Positions 16,839 to 26,524 of a stretch of DNA of 64,000 nt are shown piece by piece. Source of the stretch: Microbispora bryophytorum. Lineage in GTDB: Bacteria > Actinomycetota > Actinomycetes > Streptosporangiales > Streptosporangiaceae. Within the stretch, counting starts at the first letter, position 1; every line of letters starts with the position of its first letter. The DNA is taken from the NCBI RefSeq assembly GCF_006874465.1, contig NZ_VIRL01000008.1, forward strand, positions 186,001-250,000, written 5' to 3'. Below the pieces are notes generated by a model, which was not told the origin of the DNA, did not search any database, and was given only the letters and a program-made list of their open reading frames with translations. A program made the translations under genes and the position numbers.

Positions 16839-17966
16839 TCAGAGGCAGGCGTACAGCGCCGTGACCATGGGCTGCCACCTCGGGTCCGGGCCGGCCGCGC
16901 TGACGACCAGGCGGCTCGGCGTGTAGGCCAGGGCGACCCCCGCGTCCGGGTCGGCGAAGGCGAGCGCCCCACCCGAGCCGCTGTGCCCGAAGGCCCGCGG
17001 GTTCGGCGCGAACAACCGGATCTCGCAGGGCAGCATGTAGCCGAGCGCGAACCTCGTCTGCGCCCGCAGAACCTCGTCGCGTCCCTCGCTCCGGGGCGCG
17101 ACGGCCCGGCCGAGCACGTCAGGGCCCACGATCGCACCGGACACCAGCCTGCCGTACAGCGTGGCGAGGGCCCTGGCGGTGGCGTGCCCGTTGGAGGCGG
17201 GGATCTCGGCGGCCCGCCAGCGCGCGGTGTTGGGCAGACCGGGCGTGAGCTGCTCGGCCGGGTTGCAGAAGGCCATCATCGTGATCGAGCCGGGCTCGGA
17301 CATGGCGTTCATCAGTGATGACGGAGGGGCGTCCGGCCCGGCCTGGGGTGGGGCGAGGTACGCGGCGCGCCTCGCCTCGGCGGCGGGCAGCCCGATCCAC
17401 AGGTCGGGGACGCCCAGCTCGTCGCGGACCAGGTCGCGGAGCGGCCGTCCGCCCACCCGGCGCAGCACCTCGCCGACGAGCCAGCCGAAGGTCACCGCGT
17501 GATACCCGTGCCGCTCCCCCGGCGTCCACCACGGGCTCTCGGCGGCGAGCGCGGCCGTCATCGCGTCCCAGTCGAACAGGGAGCCCGGCGGCAGCTCCCG
17601 GCGGACGGCGGGCAGCCCCGACCGGTGCGCGAGCAGGTCGGCGATGGTGGTGGCGGTGGCGAACCCGGGCCAGTAACGGGCCACGGGGGCGTCCAGGTCG
17701 AGCAGCCCGCGCTGGACGTACAGGTGCGCGAGCGTCGCCAGCACCCCCTTGGACACCGAGAAGACGTTGACGACCGTGTCCCGCCCCCAGCGCCGTACGC
17801 CGTCCGGGTCGGCCGTGCCCTGCCAGAGGTCCACGACCATGCGCCCGCCCGCGTACACGGCGAGGGCCGCGCCGCCGCCTCCGCCGTCTGTCTCCCTGAA
17901 CGCGTCGGCGACGGGCGCGAAGGCCGGATCACACCGCACGACGTCCTCCCTCACTTGCTCAACCAT
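16839..17966 (-). CDS. Serine hydrolase, beta-lactamase/esterase family (class C fold)
   Basis: A 375-residue enzyme of the beta-lactamase-related esterase family (EstB-like). The nucleophile motif is SVSKG (SxxK), the Tyr motif is in RHGYHAVTFG, and the third motif region is FGHSGSGG. No signal peptide is present, so it is cytosolic, more like EstB-type esterases than secreted beta-lactamases. I chose ATG 17966 (MVEQVREDVV); it lies inside the 30-bp palindrome shared with the divergent MarR gene, and no ribosome site is visible, so the message may be nearly leaderless. Confidence 0.9.
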   Translation of the reverse strand: MVEQVREDVVRCDPAFAPVADAFRETDGGGGGAALAVYAGGRMVVDLWQGTADPDGVRRWGRDTVVNVFSVSKGVLATLAHLYVQRGLLDLDAPVARYWPGFATATTIADLLAHRSGLPAVRRELPPGSLFDWDAMTAALAAESPWWTPGERHGYHAVTFGWLVGEVLRRVGGRPLRDLVRDELGVPDLWIGLPAAEARRAAYLAPPQAGPDAPPSSLMNAMSEPGSITMMAFCNPAEQLTPGLPNTARWRAAEIPASNGHATARALATLYGRLVSGAIVGPDVLGRAVAPRSEGRDEVLRAQTRFALGYMLPCEIRLFAPNPRAFGHSGSGGALAFADPDAGVALAYTPSRLVVSAAGPDPRWQPMVTALYACL

Positions 17967-17987
17967 AGTTGCGAAACCATGGTTGAG
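17958..17987. promoter_or_regulatory. 30-bp palindromic operator of the MarR/hydrolase pair
   Basis: CTCAACCAT and ATGGTTGAG form perfect 9-bp arms around a 12-base centre. The site covers the start codon of the serine hydrolase and ends three bases before the likely MarR start, so bound regulator would block both genes. Confidence 0.75.
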
Positions 17988-17989
17988 TA

Positions 17990-18457
17990 TTGGAGCATCC
18001 GGAGGTGGTGTCAAGCGATCTGACCCTGCTGTTCACGGCCCTCGCCGCGGCCTGCGAGGCCGAGGTGCGCGCCCTGATGGCCGCCGCCGGGCACGATCAG
18101 GTGCGCAGCGTGCACGGCTACGTGTTCCAGCACCTGCTCACCGGCCCCGTACGGGTCTCCGACCTGGCAGGGCTGCTCGGCATGACCCCGCAGGGCGCCT
18201 CCAAGGTGGCGGCCGAGATGGAGCGCATCGGCTACGTGTCACGCCGGGCCGACCCCGGCGACCAGCGGGCACGAATGATCGAGCTGACGCCGCACGGCAG
18301 GGCCGCGGTCGAGGCGGGCCGCGCCGCCCGCAAGGCCGTGTCCGCCCGGATGCTCGGCCTCCTCGACGCACCGGAGGAGTTCCTGGCCTCCCTCAACCGG
18401 CTCGGCGAGGAGACCGGCGCGCTGCGCGAACTCCTCGCCCGCCGGCTGCGCCCCTGA
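17990..18457 (+). CDS. MarR family transcriptional regulator
   Basis: A winged-helix regulator of about 150 residues. The DNA-binding domain includes VRVSDLAGLLGMTPQGASKV (helix-turn-helix), then AEMERIGYVSRRADPGDQRA (wing) and MIELTPHGRAAVEAG, the standard MarR layout. The start is unsettled: TTG 17990, or GTG 18005/18008 with ggagg almost touching. It is divergent from the serine hydrolase and shares a palindromic operator with it. Its stop abuts the stop of the convergent HAD gene with no spacer. Confidence 0.87.
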   Translation: MEHPEVVSSDLTLLFTALAAACEAEVRALMAAAGHDQVRSVHGYVFQHLLTGPVRVSDLAGLLGMTPQGASKVAAEMERIGYVSRRADPGDQRARMIELTPHGRAAVEAGRAARKAVSARMLGLLDAPEEFLASLNRLGEETGALRELLARRLRP

Positions 18458-19111
18458 TCAGCCGAGTGCCGGAACCAGGCGGACGAGGTCGGCCAGGCCG
18501 TCGGCGACGAGGTCGGCACGTGCGGCGTCGGGGCGCTCGGCGTGCAGGTAGCCCCAGGGCCCCCGGCGCAGCAGGACCGTCCGCATCCCGGCGCGCGCGG
18601 CCGGCAGGACGTCGTTGTCGAGGCGGTCGCCGACGTAGAGGATCTCCCCCGGCTCATGGCCGCAGACCGCCGCGACCTTGGCGAAGAACGCGGGATCGGG
18701 CTTCTCCACTCCCCATCCCGCCGAGGTGTGGATCCCGTCCACCGGCAGGTCCATCGCGACCAGCGCGTCGTACGCCTGGGGCGGCTGGTTGCCCGCCACG
18801 ACCACGTCGTAACCGGCCTCCCGCAGGGCCGCGAGACTGGGCCGCACGTCCGGGTAGAGGTCGTCGGCGTCGAAGTTCTCGCGCAGCCCGCCGGCATCCT
18901 CGCGCCGCCACGCCTCGATCTCGGCGTCGAGGTCGATCCCCGGCCTGATCAGCTCGAACGCCTCCTGATGGCTCCGGTCGAGCGCGGCCATGCCGCCGAG
19001 CACCCCCATGAATGTCAGAGGCGGCACGCCCAGCCGGCCGGCCCACCGGGACCAGATCCGGGTCTCGTCGATGAGCGTCTCCCCCACGTCGAACACGAGC
19101 GCCCGGACCAT
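18458..19111 (-). CDS. HAD superfamily hydrolase
   Basis: A 217-residue HAD-fold protein. Motif I is VFDVGETLID, with the nucleophile Asp8; the second acidic residue usual at Asp+2 is Gly10, which is found in some HAD subgroups and may reduce phosphatase activity. Motif II is in VVVAGNQPP, the motif III Lys is in VEKPDPAFF and motif IV is VGDRLDNDV. The helical cap lies between motifs I and II. The substrate is unknown. It is convergent with the MarR gene (zero gap) and divergent from the gamma-glutamyltransferase-like gene. Confidence 0.88.
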   Translation of the reverse strand: MVRALVFDVGETLIDETRIWSRWAGRLGVPPLTFMGVLGGMAALDRSHQEAFELIRPGIDLDAEIEAWRREDAGGLRENFDADDLYPDVRPSLAALREAGYDVVVAGNQPPQAYDALVAMDLPVDGIHTSAGWGVEKPDPAFFAKVAAVCGHEPGEILYVGDRLDNDVLPAARAGMRTVLLRRGPWGYLHAERPDAARADLVADGLADLVRLVPALG

Positions 19112-19176
19112 GACCGCATCTCCCTTTCATCCTGTTTACGGCAGCCACTCTATGGTGTGCCGTAACATCGCCGAAC

Positions 19177-20706
19177 GTGAGCGAGACTCGGTATGCCCCG
19201 AACGGCATGGTGTGCACAGTCGATCATCTGGCCTCGGCGGCGGGCGTCGCCCTGCTCGACAAAGGCGGCAACGCGGTGGACGCGGCCATCGCCGCGAACG
19301 CGGTGCTGGCGGTCACCGCGCCGCACATGTGCGGTCTCGGCGGCGACCTGTTCGCCCTCGTCCACGACGGAACCGTGAGCGCGCTGAACGCCTCGGGACG
19401 GGCGGGCTCGGGCGCCGATCCCGGCCGGCTGCGGGCCGAGGGCCTCGACCGGATGCCCCACCTCTACGACATCCGCTCGGTCCCGGTGCCCGGCTGCGCC
19501 GACGGGTGGCTGGCGCTGCACGAGCGGTACGGCCGTCTGCCGCTCGCCGACCTGCTGGCCCCCGCGATCCGCCTCGCGGCGGAGGGCTTCCCCGCCTCGC
19601 CGCTGCTCGCCCCGGGCGGGGAGTTCATCGGCTCGCTACCCGGAGCCGGGGACTTCGCGACCGTCCGCCGGGCCGGGGACGTGATCCGCAGACCCGGTGT
19701 CGCCAGGGCTCTCACCGCGCTCGGCGAGGGCGGCCGGGCGGCGTTCTACCAGGGCGAGTTCGGCAAGGGCCTGCTGGAGCTGGGCGGCGGCGAGTACACC
19801 GAGGAGGACCTGGCCCGGCCGAACGCCGACTGGGTGGAGCCGCTGAGCGCCGAGGTGTTCGGGCACCGCGTCTGGACCGTTCCCCCGAACTCCCAGGGCT
19901 ACCTGCTCCTGCTGGCCCTGGAGATCCTCGCCGAGCTCGGACCGCCCGCCGACCCGGCCGACCCGCGCTGGGCCCACCTGCTGGTGGAGTCGGCCAGGGC
20001 GGCCGGGCACGACCGGCTCGACGTCCTCCACGAGGCCGCCGTCGCGCCGCTCGGCACCGCCGCCGCCCGCCGCGCGCTGATCGACCCCGAGCGGCGCTCC
20101 CCCCTGCCCGAGGCTCCCGCCGGGCCGGGCGACACGACGTACCTGTGCGTGGTCGACGGGGACGGCATGGGCGTCTCCCTCATCCAGTCGAACGCGTCGG
20201 GCTTCGGCAGCCTGCTCTTCGAGCCCAGCACCGGGATCAACCTGCACAACCGCGGCATCGGCTTCTCACTCACACCCGGCCACCCCGCGGAGTACGGCCC
20301 GGGCCGCCGTCCGCCCCACACGCTGTGCCCGGCGCTGGTCACCCGGCCGGACGGGACGCTGCGCACGGTCATCGGCACGATGGGCGGCGACGCGCAGCCG
20401 CAGATCCTGCTGCAACTGGTCACCCGTCTGCTCGCGCACGGCCAGACGCCCGGCGAGACGATCGCCGCGCCGCGCTGGGTGCTCGGCAGCGGCACCGGCT
20501 TCGACACCTGGCGGTCCGCCCCGGTCGTCGAGGTCGAGGAGGGCGCGCCGTGGGCGGACGGCCTGCGCGAGCGCGGGCACGCCGCCGAGACGGTGGAGTG
20601 GGGCTCCGGCTTCGGCCACGCCCACCTGATCGATCTGCTCCCGTCGGGCGTGCTCGCCGGGGCGGCCGACCCCCGCGCGCTGATCGGCGCCGCCCTCGGC
20701 CACTAA
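19177..20706 (+). CDS. Gamma-glutamyltransferase/acylase-like Ntn hydrolase, cytosolic
   Basis: A 509-residue enzyme of the gamma-glutamyltranspeptidase family. The large-subunit start MVCTVDHLASAAGVALLDKG and AAIAANAVLAVTAPHMCGLG are typical. The autoprocessing nucleophile is Thr320 in GDTTYLCVVD; the small subunit continues with IQSNASGFGS and TMGGDAQPQ. There is no signal peptide, unlike periplasmic or secreted GGTs, so it may be a cytosolic glutathione-analogue, amide or cephalosporin-type acylase. GTG 19177 has no visible ribosome site. Confidence 0.9.
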   Translation: MSETRYAPNGMVCTVDHLASAAGVALLDKGGNAVDAAIAANAVLAVTAPHMCGLGGDLFALVHDGTVSALNASGRAGSGADPGRLRAEGLDRMPHLYDIRSVPVPGCADGWLALHERYGRLPLADLLAPAIRLAAEGFPASPLLAPGGEFIGSLPGAGDFATVRRAGDVIRRPGVARALTALGEGGRAAFYQGEFGKGLLELGGGEYTEEDLARPNADWVEPLSAEVFGHRVWTVPPNSQGYLLLLALEILAELGPPADPADPRWAHLLVESARAAGHDRLDVLHEAAVAPLGTAAARRALIDPERRSPLPEAPAGPGDTTYLCVVDGDGMGVSLIQSNASGFGSLLFEPSTGINLHNRGIGFSLTPGHPAEYGPGRRPPHTLCPALVTRPDGTLRTVIGTMGGDAQPQILLQLVTRLLAHGQTPGETIAAPRWVLGSGTGFDTWRSAPVVEVEEGAPWADGLRERGHAAETVEWGSGFGHAHLIDLLPSGVLAGAADPRALIGAALGH

Positions 20707-20721
20707 CCCCCACCCCCTCCG

Positions 20722-20960
20722 CGTGATCTTGGAATAGGTTGCAGAAAGGTGCCGCGACCTGCGCCGATACATGTCGTGATCTTGCAGGAAAAGACCGGCC
20801 GCCACACATGACCAGGCATGATGCGAGTCGTGATCTTGCAATTGCAAGATCACGACTCGCATCATGCCAGGGAGGCGCGGTGGGACGCGCATAGGTGCAT
20901 GATCACGGAGCAATGAATAGCAGCTCAGAGGGCATGACTGCGACAAACTACAAGATCACG
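20722..20960. mobile_element. MITE/REP-like element with terminal inverted repeats
   Basis: The gap between two convergent genes is bounded by CGTGATCTTG (20722-20731) and its inverse CAAGATCACG (20951-20960). Further copies of CGTGATCTTGCA lie at 20775-20786 and 20829-20840, and the inverse at 20843-20854. There is no coding capacity. The right end includes the stop codon of hrpA. The structure suggests a small non-autonomous element or a REP-type repeat; target duplications were not found. Confidence 0.6.
20815..20868. repeat. Perfect 54-bp palindrome
   Basis: Two 27-bp arms, starting GGCATGATGCGAGTCGTGAT, meet at CAATTG with no spacer and no mismatch. It lies between convergent genes and could act as a bidirectional terminator once transcribed, or be the core of the surrounding element. 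Confidence 0.95.
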
Positions 20961-23900
20961 AGGGGTGGGGGGTGGGGAGGTTGTGGAGGGCTTTGCGGAT
21001 GCGCTTTTCGGAGACCGGGGTGGGCGTGCCGAGCTGCTGGGCGAAGAAGCTCACCCGCAACTCCTCGATCATCCACCGGATGTCCCGTACGGCAGGGGCG
21101 TCCCGCTCGTCGGGCTTCAGCCGGTCGAGCAGGTCACGGTACTCGTCCTCGACGTCGTGCACGCGGTGCATCCACTCGCGGTCGCGGAGGGGGTCGTCCG
21201 GGAGCTTGTCGAGCCGGCGCTCGACCGCCCGCAGGTAACGGTGCATGTCCGGCAGCCGGTCGTAGCCCGTCTCGGTGACGAACCCGTCGTGCACCAGCCC
21301 GTCGAGCTGGTCGGCGATGTCGGCCCTGAGATCGGCCACGCCGCCGCCCAGCGCGCCGAGCCGGCTCTGCGCGGCGTGCCAGGCCGCCAGGACGCGCTCC
21401 ACCCGCGAGACGACCTCCTCGGTCGTCTCGAACAGCGAGGCGCGCACATGGTCGCGCAGCCGCTCGAACCCGGCCTCGTCCCAGACGGGCCCGCCCGCCG
21501 CCGCCATCAGTGTGTCGGCGGCGCACGCCGTGCAGTCGTCGAACAGGGCGGCGGCCCCGCCGTGCGGGCTGCGGCTGAGCGCTAGCTTCTGCGCGGTCGT
21601 CAGGGTCCGCAGGATGGCCTTGGCGGGGTTGACCACGTTGAGCAGCAGCAGCCTCCTGGTGCCCGCCCACATGGCCCTGTCGCGCTCGCGCTCGGTCTCG
21701 AACATCCGGACCGCGACGCTCGCGCCCTCGTCCACCAGGGCCGGGTAGGCCCGCATCCTGCCCTGCTCGAACACCTTCGGCAGCGTGCCGATCGTCCAGC
21801 CGTGCAGGCCGTCGCGTTCGAGGTCGTCGGCGGCCTTCGACAGCGTGGCGCGCAGCTTCGGCGCGAGCCGCCGCTTGAGCGCCTCCAGGTCCTTGTCCTC
21901 GTCCACCGTGCGCTTGCGGTCGTCGATCACCCGGTAGGTGATCCGCAGGTGCGCGGGGAGCTGGTCGAGGGCCCACGCGTCGCGCGGCACCTCCACCCCG
22001 GTCAGCGCTCGCAGCTCACGCTCCAGCGCCTCCAGGATCGGCTCACCGCCGGGCCGTACGCGTTCCAGCACGGCCTTGGCGTAGTTGGGGGCGGGCACGA
22101 AGTTGCGGCGCAGGTTCTTCGGCAGCGACCGGATGAGCGCGGTGACGAGGTCCTCGCGCAGGCCGGGGATCTGCCAGTCGAAGCCGGTCGGGTCGACCTG
22201 GTTGAGCACGCCGAGCGGGATGTGGACGGTCACGCCGTCGGCCTCGCCGGTCTCCACCGCGCCGGGCTCGAAGCGGTAGGTCAGCCGCATCCGCTGGCCG
22301 TTCTGGCGCCAGGCGTCGGGGTAGTCCCCGGCGCTGACCCCGGCGCTGTCGTTGACCAGCATCTCCGGCGAGAACGTCAGCAGGTCGGGCGTCTCCCGCG
22401 ACGCCTTCTTCCACCAGCTGTCGAAGTGCCTGCCCGAGACCACGTCGGCCGGGATCCGCTGCTCGTAGAAGTCGACCAGCGTCTCGTCGTCCACGAGGAT
22501 GTCACGGCGGCGGGCCTTCTCCTCCAACTGCTCGACCTCGCCGAGCAGCTTGCGGTTCTCGTGGAAGAACTTGTGGTGGGTGCGCCAGTCGCCGTCGACC
22601 AGCGCGTGCCTGATGAACAGCTCCCGGCTCAGCTCGGGGTCGATGCGGCCGTAGTTGACCTTCCGCTCGGTCACGATCGGCACGCCGTACAGCGTGACCT
22701 TCTCCAGCGCGACGACGGCGGCCTGGTCTTTCTCCCAGTGCGGCTCGCTGTAGGTGCGCTTGACCACGTGCTGCGCGAGGGGCTCGATCCAGCCGGGCTC
22801 GATCTTGGCGTTGACCCGGGCCCAGAGCCGGGAGGTCTCCACCAGCTCGGCCGACATCACCCACTGCGGCTGCGCCTTGGCCAGGGCCGAGCCGGGGAAG
22901 ATCGCGAAGCGGGCGTTGCGGGCGCCGATGTACTCCGTGATCGGCCTGCGGCCGTCCTGCCTGCGCTTCTCGACGACGTCCTTGACCCCGATGTGCGACA
23001 GCAGTCCGGCCAGCAGCGACTGGTGGATCCGCTGGGGGTCGGCGGGCACGCTGTTGGGCACGATGCCCAGCGTCTTGGCCACCTGGCGGAGCTGGCTGTC
23101 GATGTCCTGCCACTCGCGCACCCGCAGGTAGTTGAGGTATTCGGCCTTGCACAGCCGCCGGAACGCACTCGACGACAGCTCCTTCTGCCTGTCGCGGAGG
23201 TGGTTCCAGAGGTTGAGGTAGGTCAGGAAGTCCGATTCCTTGTCGGCGAAGCGGCGGTGCTTCTCGTCGGCCGCCTGCTGCTTGTCGGCCGGCCGCTCGC
23301 GCGGGTCCTGGATCGACAGCGCGGCCGCGATGATCATCACCTCGCGGGCGCAGCCGTTCTTGTCCGCCTCCAGCACCATCCGGGCCAGGCGGGGGTCGAC
23401 CGGAAGCTGGGCCAGCTTGCGCCCGAACGGCGTGAGCTGCGTTCCCTTCCCCGCCTCCCGGCCCGCGGCCTTGTCCGCGAGGGCGCCGAGCTCAAGCAGC
23501 AGATTGACCCCGTCCCTGACCTGACGGCTGTCCGGCGGCTCCACGAACGGGAACGCCGCGATGTCCCCCAGGCCCAGCGAGGTCATCTGCAGGATGACAC
23601 TCGCCAGGTTCGTACGGAGGATCTCGGGGTCGGTGAACTCCGGCCGGGAGAGGAAGTCCTCCTCGGAGTAGAGCCGGATGCACACGCCGTCCGACGTACG
23701 GCCGCAGCGGCCCTTGCGCTGGTTGGCCGACGCCTGGGAGATCGGCTCGATCGGCAGCCGCTGGACCTTCAGCCGGTGGCTGTAGCGGGAGACCCGCGCC
23801 GTGCCCGGATCGACCACGTACTTGATGCCGGGAACGGTCAGCGAGGTCTCGGCGACGTTGGTGGCCAGCACGATCCGCCGGCCCCGGTGGGACTGGAAGA

Positions 23901-24879
23901 CCCGGTGCTGCTCGGCGGCCGACAGCCGCGCGTACAGCGGGAGGACCTCCTCGGGGCGGCCCTTGAGCGCGTCGGCGGTGTCGCGGATCTCCCGCTCGCC
24001 GCTGAGGAAGACCAGGATGTCGCCCGGCCCCTGCGCGCACAGCTCGTCCACGGCGTCGACGATGGCCTGGGTCTGGTCGTCGTCCTCGTCGACCGGGCGG
24101 TAGCGCACCTCCACGGGATAGGTGCGTCCGGACACCTCGACCACGGGCGCCGGCTCTCCGCCCGGTCGGGCGAAGTGCCGGGCGAACCGCTCGGGGTCGA
24201 TGGTCGCGGAGGTGATGACCACCTTGAGATCGGGCCGTTTGGGGAGCAGCTGCTTGAGATAGCCGAGGATGAAGTCGATGTTGAGGCTGCGCTCGTGCGC
24301 CTCGTCGATGATCAGCGTGTCGTACTGCAGCAGCAGCGGGTCGGTCTGCATCTCGGCGAGCAGGATGCCGTCGGTCATCAGTTTGACCAGCGTCCCGTCG
24401 CTGGAGTGGTCGGTGAAGCGGACCTTGTAGCCGACCGCCTCCCCCAGCTCGATCGACAGCTCCTCGGCGATGCGCTCGGCGACCGTGCGGGCGGCGATGC
24501 GGCGCGGCTGGGTGTGGCCGACGAGCCCGTGGACCCCCCGGCCGAGCTCCAGGCAGATCTTGGGGATCTGGGTGGTCTTCCCCGAGCCGGTCTCACCGGC
24601 CACGATCACGACCTGATGGTCCCTGATCGCTGTGAGCAGGTCGTCCTTGTGCCGGCTGACCGGCAGCTCGGGAGGGTAGCTGAGGACGGGGAGGGCCGCG
24701 CGGCGCGCGGCCACGCGGCGTTCCGCGGCCTCCACGTCCCCCGCGATCTCCTGGACGACGGACTGGCGGGCGGCGCGGTCGCGGACCCGGCGCATGCCGT
24801 CGAGACGGCGGCGCAGCCTGCGCTGGTCGCGCAGCATCAGGTCGGGGAGGCGGGCCTGGAGATCGGCGAGCGTGTTCAT
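20956..24879 (-). CDS. hrpA: ATP-dependent RNA helicase HrpA
   Basis: A 1307-residue DEAH-box helicase of the usual HrpA length. Motif I is GETGSGKTTQIPK, motif II is DEAH in IIDEAHERS, motif III is SAT and motif VI is QRKGRCGR. The HA2/OB region and the long C-terminal DUF3418 domain follow. HrpA remodels ribonucleoproteins and rescues stalled ribosomes in other bacteria. The ATG at 24879 (MNTLADLQARLPD) is preferred over an upstream in-frame TTG. The stop codon lies inside the right end of the intergenic repeat element. A long open frame on the opposite strand is an artefact of GC-rich codon use. Confidence 0.96.
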   Translation of the reverse strand: MNTLADLQARLPDLMLRDQRRLRRRLDGMRRVRDRAARQSVVQEIAGDVEAAERRVAARRAALPVLSYPPELPVSRHKDDLLTAIRDHQVVIVAGETGSGKTTQIPKICLELGRGVHGLVGHTQPRRIAARTVAERIAEELSIELGEAVGYKVRFTDHSSDGTLVKLMTDGILLAEMQTDPLLLQYDTLIIDEAHERSLNIDFILGYLKQLLPKRPDLKVVITSATIDPERFARHFARPGGEPAPVVEVSGRTYPVEVRYRPVDEDDDQTQAIVDAVDELCAQGPGDILVFLSGEREIRDTADALKGRPEEVLPLYARLSAAEQHRVFQSHRGRRIVLATNVAETSLTVPGIKYVVDPGTARVSRYSHRLKVQRLPIEPISQASANQRKGRCGRTSDGVCIRLYSEEDFLSRPEFTDPEILRTNLASVILQMTSLGLGDIAAFPFVEPPDSRQVRDGVNLLLELGALADKAAGREAGKGTQLTPFGRKLAQLPVDPRLARMVLEADKNGCAREVMIIAAALSIQDPRERPADKQQAADEKHRRFADKESDFLTYLNLWNHLRDRQKELSSSAFRRLCKAEYLNYLRVREWQDIDSQLRQVAKTLGIVPNSVPADPQRIHQSLLAGLLSHIGVKDVVEKRRQDGRRPITEYIGARNARFAIFPGSALAKAQPQWVMSAELVETSRLWARVNAKIEPGWIEPLAQHVVKRTYSEPHWEKDQAAVVALEKVTLYGVPIVTERKVNYGRIDPELSRELFIRHALVDGDWRTHHKFFHENRKLLGEVEQLEEKARRRDILVDDETLVDFYEQRIPADVVSGRHFDSWWKKASRETPDLLTFSPEMLVNDSAGVSAGDYPDAWRQNGQRMRLTYRFEPGAVETGEADGVTVHIPLGVLNQVDPTGFDWQIPGLREDLVTALIRSLPKNLRRNFVPAPNYAKAVLERVRPGGEPILEALERELRALTGVEVPRDAWALDQLPAHLRITYRVIDDRKRTVDEDKDLEALKRRLAPKLRATLSKAADDLERDGLHGWTIGTLPKVFEQGRMRAYPALVDEGASVAVRMFETERERDRAMWAGTRRLLLLNVVNPAKAILRTLTTAQKLALSRSPHGGAAALFDDCTACAADTLMAAAGGPVWDEAGFERLRDHVRASLFETTEEVVSRVERVLAAWHAAQSRLGALGGGVADLRADIADQLDGLVHDGFVTETGYDRLPDMHRYLRAVERRLDKLPDDPLRDREWMHRVHDVEDEYRDLLDRLKPDERDAPAVRDIRWMIEELRVSFFAQQLGTPTPVSEKRIRKALHNLPTPHPS

Positions 24880-24951
24880 TCCATGCTCAAGGATAGGCAA
24901 CACCCCCCACCGATCTGCCAGCCGTTTTCCGGCGGCCCTTTCCGGGCGGTG

Positions 24952-25455
24952 TCAGCGGCGTCGCGACGGCTGATACTTGTACCCCACATTGCGCACGGTC
25001 ACGATCCGGCCCGCGTGCCGGCCCAGCTTGCGGCGCAGCCGCAGGACGTGCACGTCGACCGTGCGGCCGCCCTCGTCGTCGTACCGGTCCCAGACGGCGG
25101 CCATGAGCTGGCGGCGGTTGTAGACCCGGCCGGGGGCGGAGCTGAGGTAGTCGAGCAGCTCGAACTCGCGGAAGGTCAGCTCGATCTCCTCGCCGTCGGC
25201 CCGGGCCACCCGTGCGGCCCGGTCCAGGACCAGCTCGTCCTCGCCGGGGGCCGCCCGCCTCTGCACCGCGGCGGGCGGCGGCTCCGGCGCGTCCGCCGCG
25301 ACCCCGGCGGGCACCAGGTAGCCCACGATCATCAGCACGGCGCCGGTCTCCGGCACCGGCATCACGCCGAGCACTGACCCCTGCCCGAGGTCGGGGGGCT
25401 CATGGCCCTGCTCGCGCCTGCGCTCCACAAAGTCGATCACGTTCTGACGGGACAT
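24952..25455 (-). CDS. OmpR-type winged-helix regulator without receiver domain
   Basis: A 167-residue protein. Residues of about 1-65 form an unassigned N-terminal domain (MSRQNVIDFVERRREQGH onward). A Pro/Ala linker leads to a C-terminal winged helix (LTFREFELLDYLSSAPGRVY, then TVDVHVLRLRRKLGR) typical of OmpR/PhoB output domains. No receiver is present, so it is not controlled by phosphorylation in the usual way. ATG 25455 follows AGGAGAGGG. A 23-residue leader peptide of the RRHIDLLRV type ends 47 bp upstream on the same strand, suggesting translation- or cysteine-linked control. Confidence 0.88.
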   Translation of the reverse strand: MSRQNVIDFVERRREQGHEPPDLGQGSVLGVMPVPETGAVLMIVGYLVPAGVAADAPEPPPAAVQRRAAPGEDELVLDRAARVARADGEEIELTFREFELLDYLSSAPGRVYNRRQLMAAVWDRYDDEGGRTVDVHVLRLRRKLGRHAGRIVTVRNVGYKYQPSRRR

Positions 25456-25502
25456 GCCCTCTCCTTGCCTCGTGGCGTACCGGACGGCGGTGACCGCGGT
25501 CG

Positions 25503-25574
25503 TCAACAGGCGGCGGCACAGACGCGCAGCAGGTCGATGTGCCGGCGCTGGGTCAACCTCCCCGAGGAACTCAT
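25503..25574 (-). CDS. Regulatory leader peptide (RRHIDLLRVxAAxC type)
   Basis: A 23-codon frame encodes a peptide whose end reads LTQRRHIDLLRVCAAAC. This matches the short leader peptides found upstream of many actinomycete sulfur and cysteine genes, where ribosome progress at Cys codons is thought to control the downstream message. Two Cys codons occur near the end, one just before the stop. The stop lies 47 bp upstream of the winged-helix regulator on the same strand. The ribosome site is weak, and an internal TTG is an alternative start. The assignment rests on the conserved peptide pattern, not on experiment. Confidence 0.75.
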   Translation of the reverse strand: MSSSGRLTQRRHIDLLRVCAAAC

Positions 25575-25634
25575 GAGGTCATCATGGCAGCGCAATTCCC
25601 CGCTGTCCAGGTAGGAATAAGGGACTTCTATCGC

Positions 25635-26372
<738 letters not shown>

Positions 26373-26461
26373 GACTTTCCTCCTGGTCCGACTGGACGGC
26401 TACCCCACCGCCCCCGCCGCATGCGCGGTCGCGAGTATCGCACGGTGTCGAGGCACGGCCG

Positions 26462-26486
26462 GGTTACGGAAGGACAGGCCGGGTAC
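26462..26486 (+). promoter_or_regulatory. Possible SigB-type promoter for the small membrane protein
   Basis: GGTT, 15 bases, then GGGTAC fits the stress-sigma pattern and ends 38 bp upstream of the ATG at 26525. Confidence 0.4.
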
Positions 26487-26524
26487 GCCCGAAATCGGGG
26501 CAAATCACCACAAGGGGGACACGT

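Noticed and set aside
21802-25377. A 1191-codon open frame on the plus strand
   Set aside because: It is antisense to hrpA, has no recognisable domain and reflects the absence of stop codons in high-GC third-position patterns.
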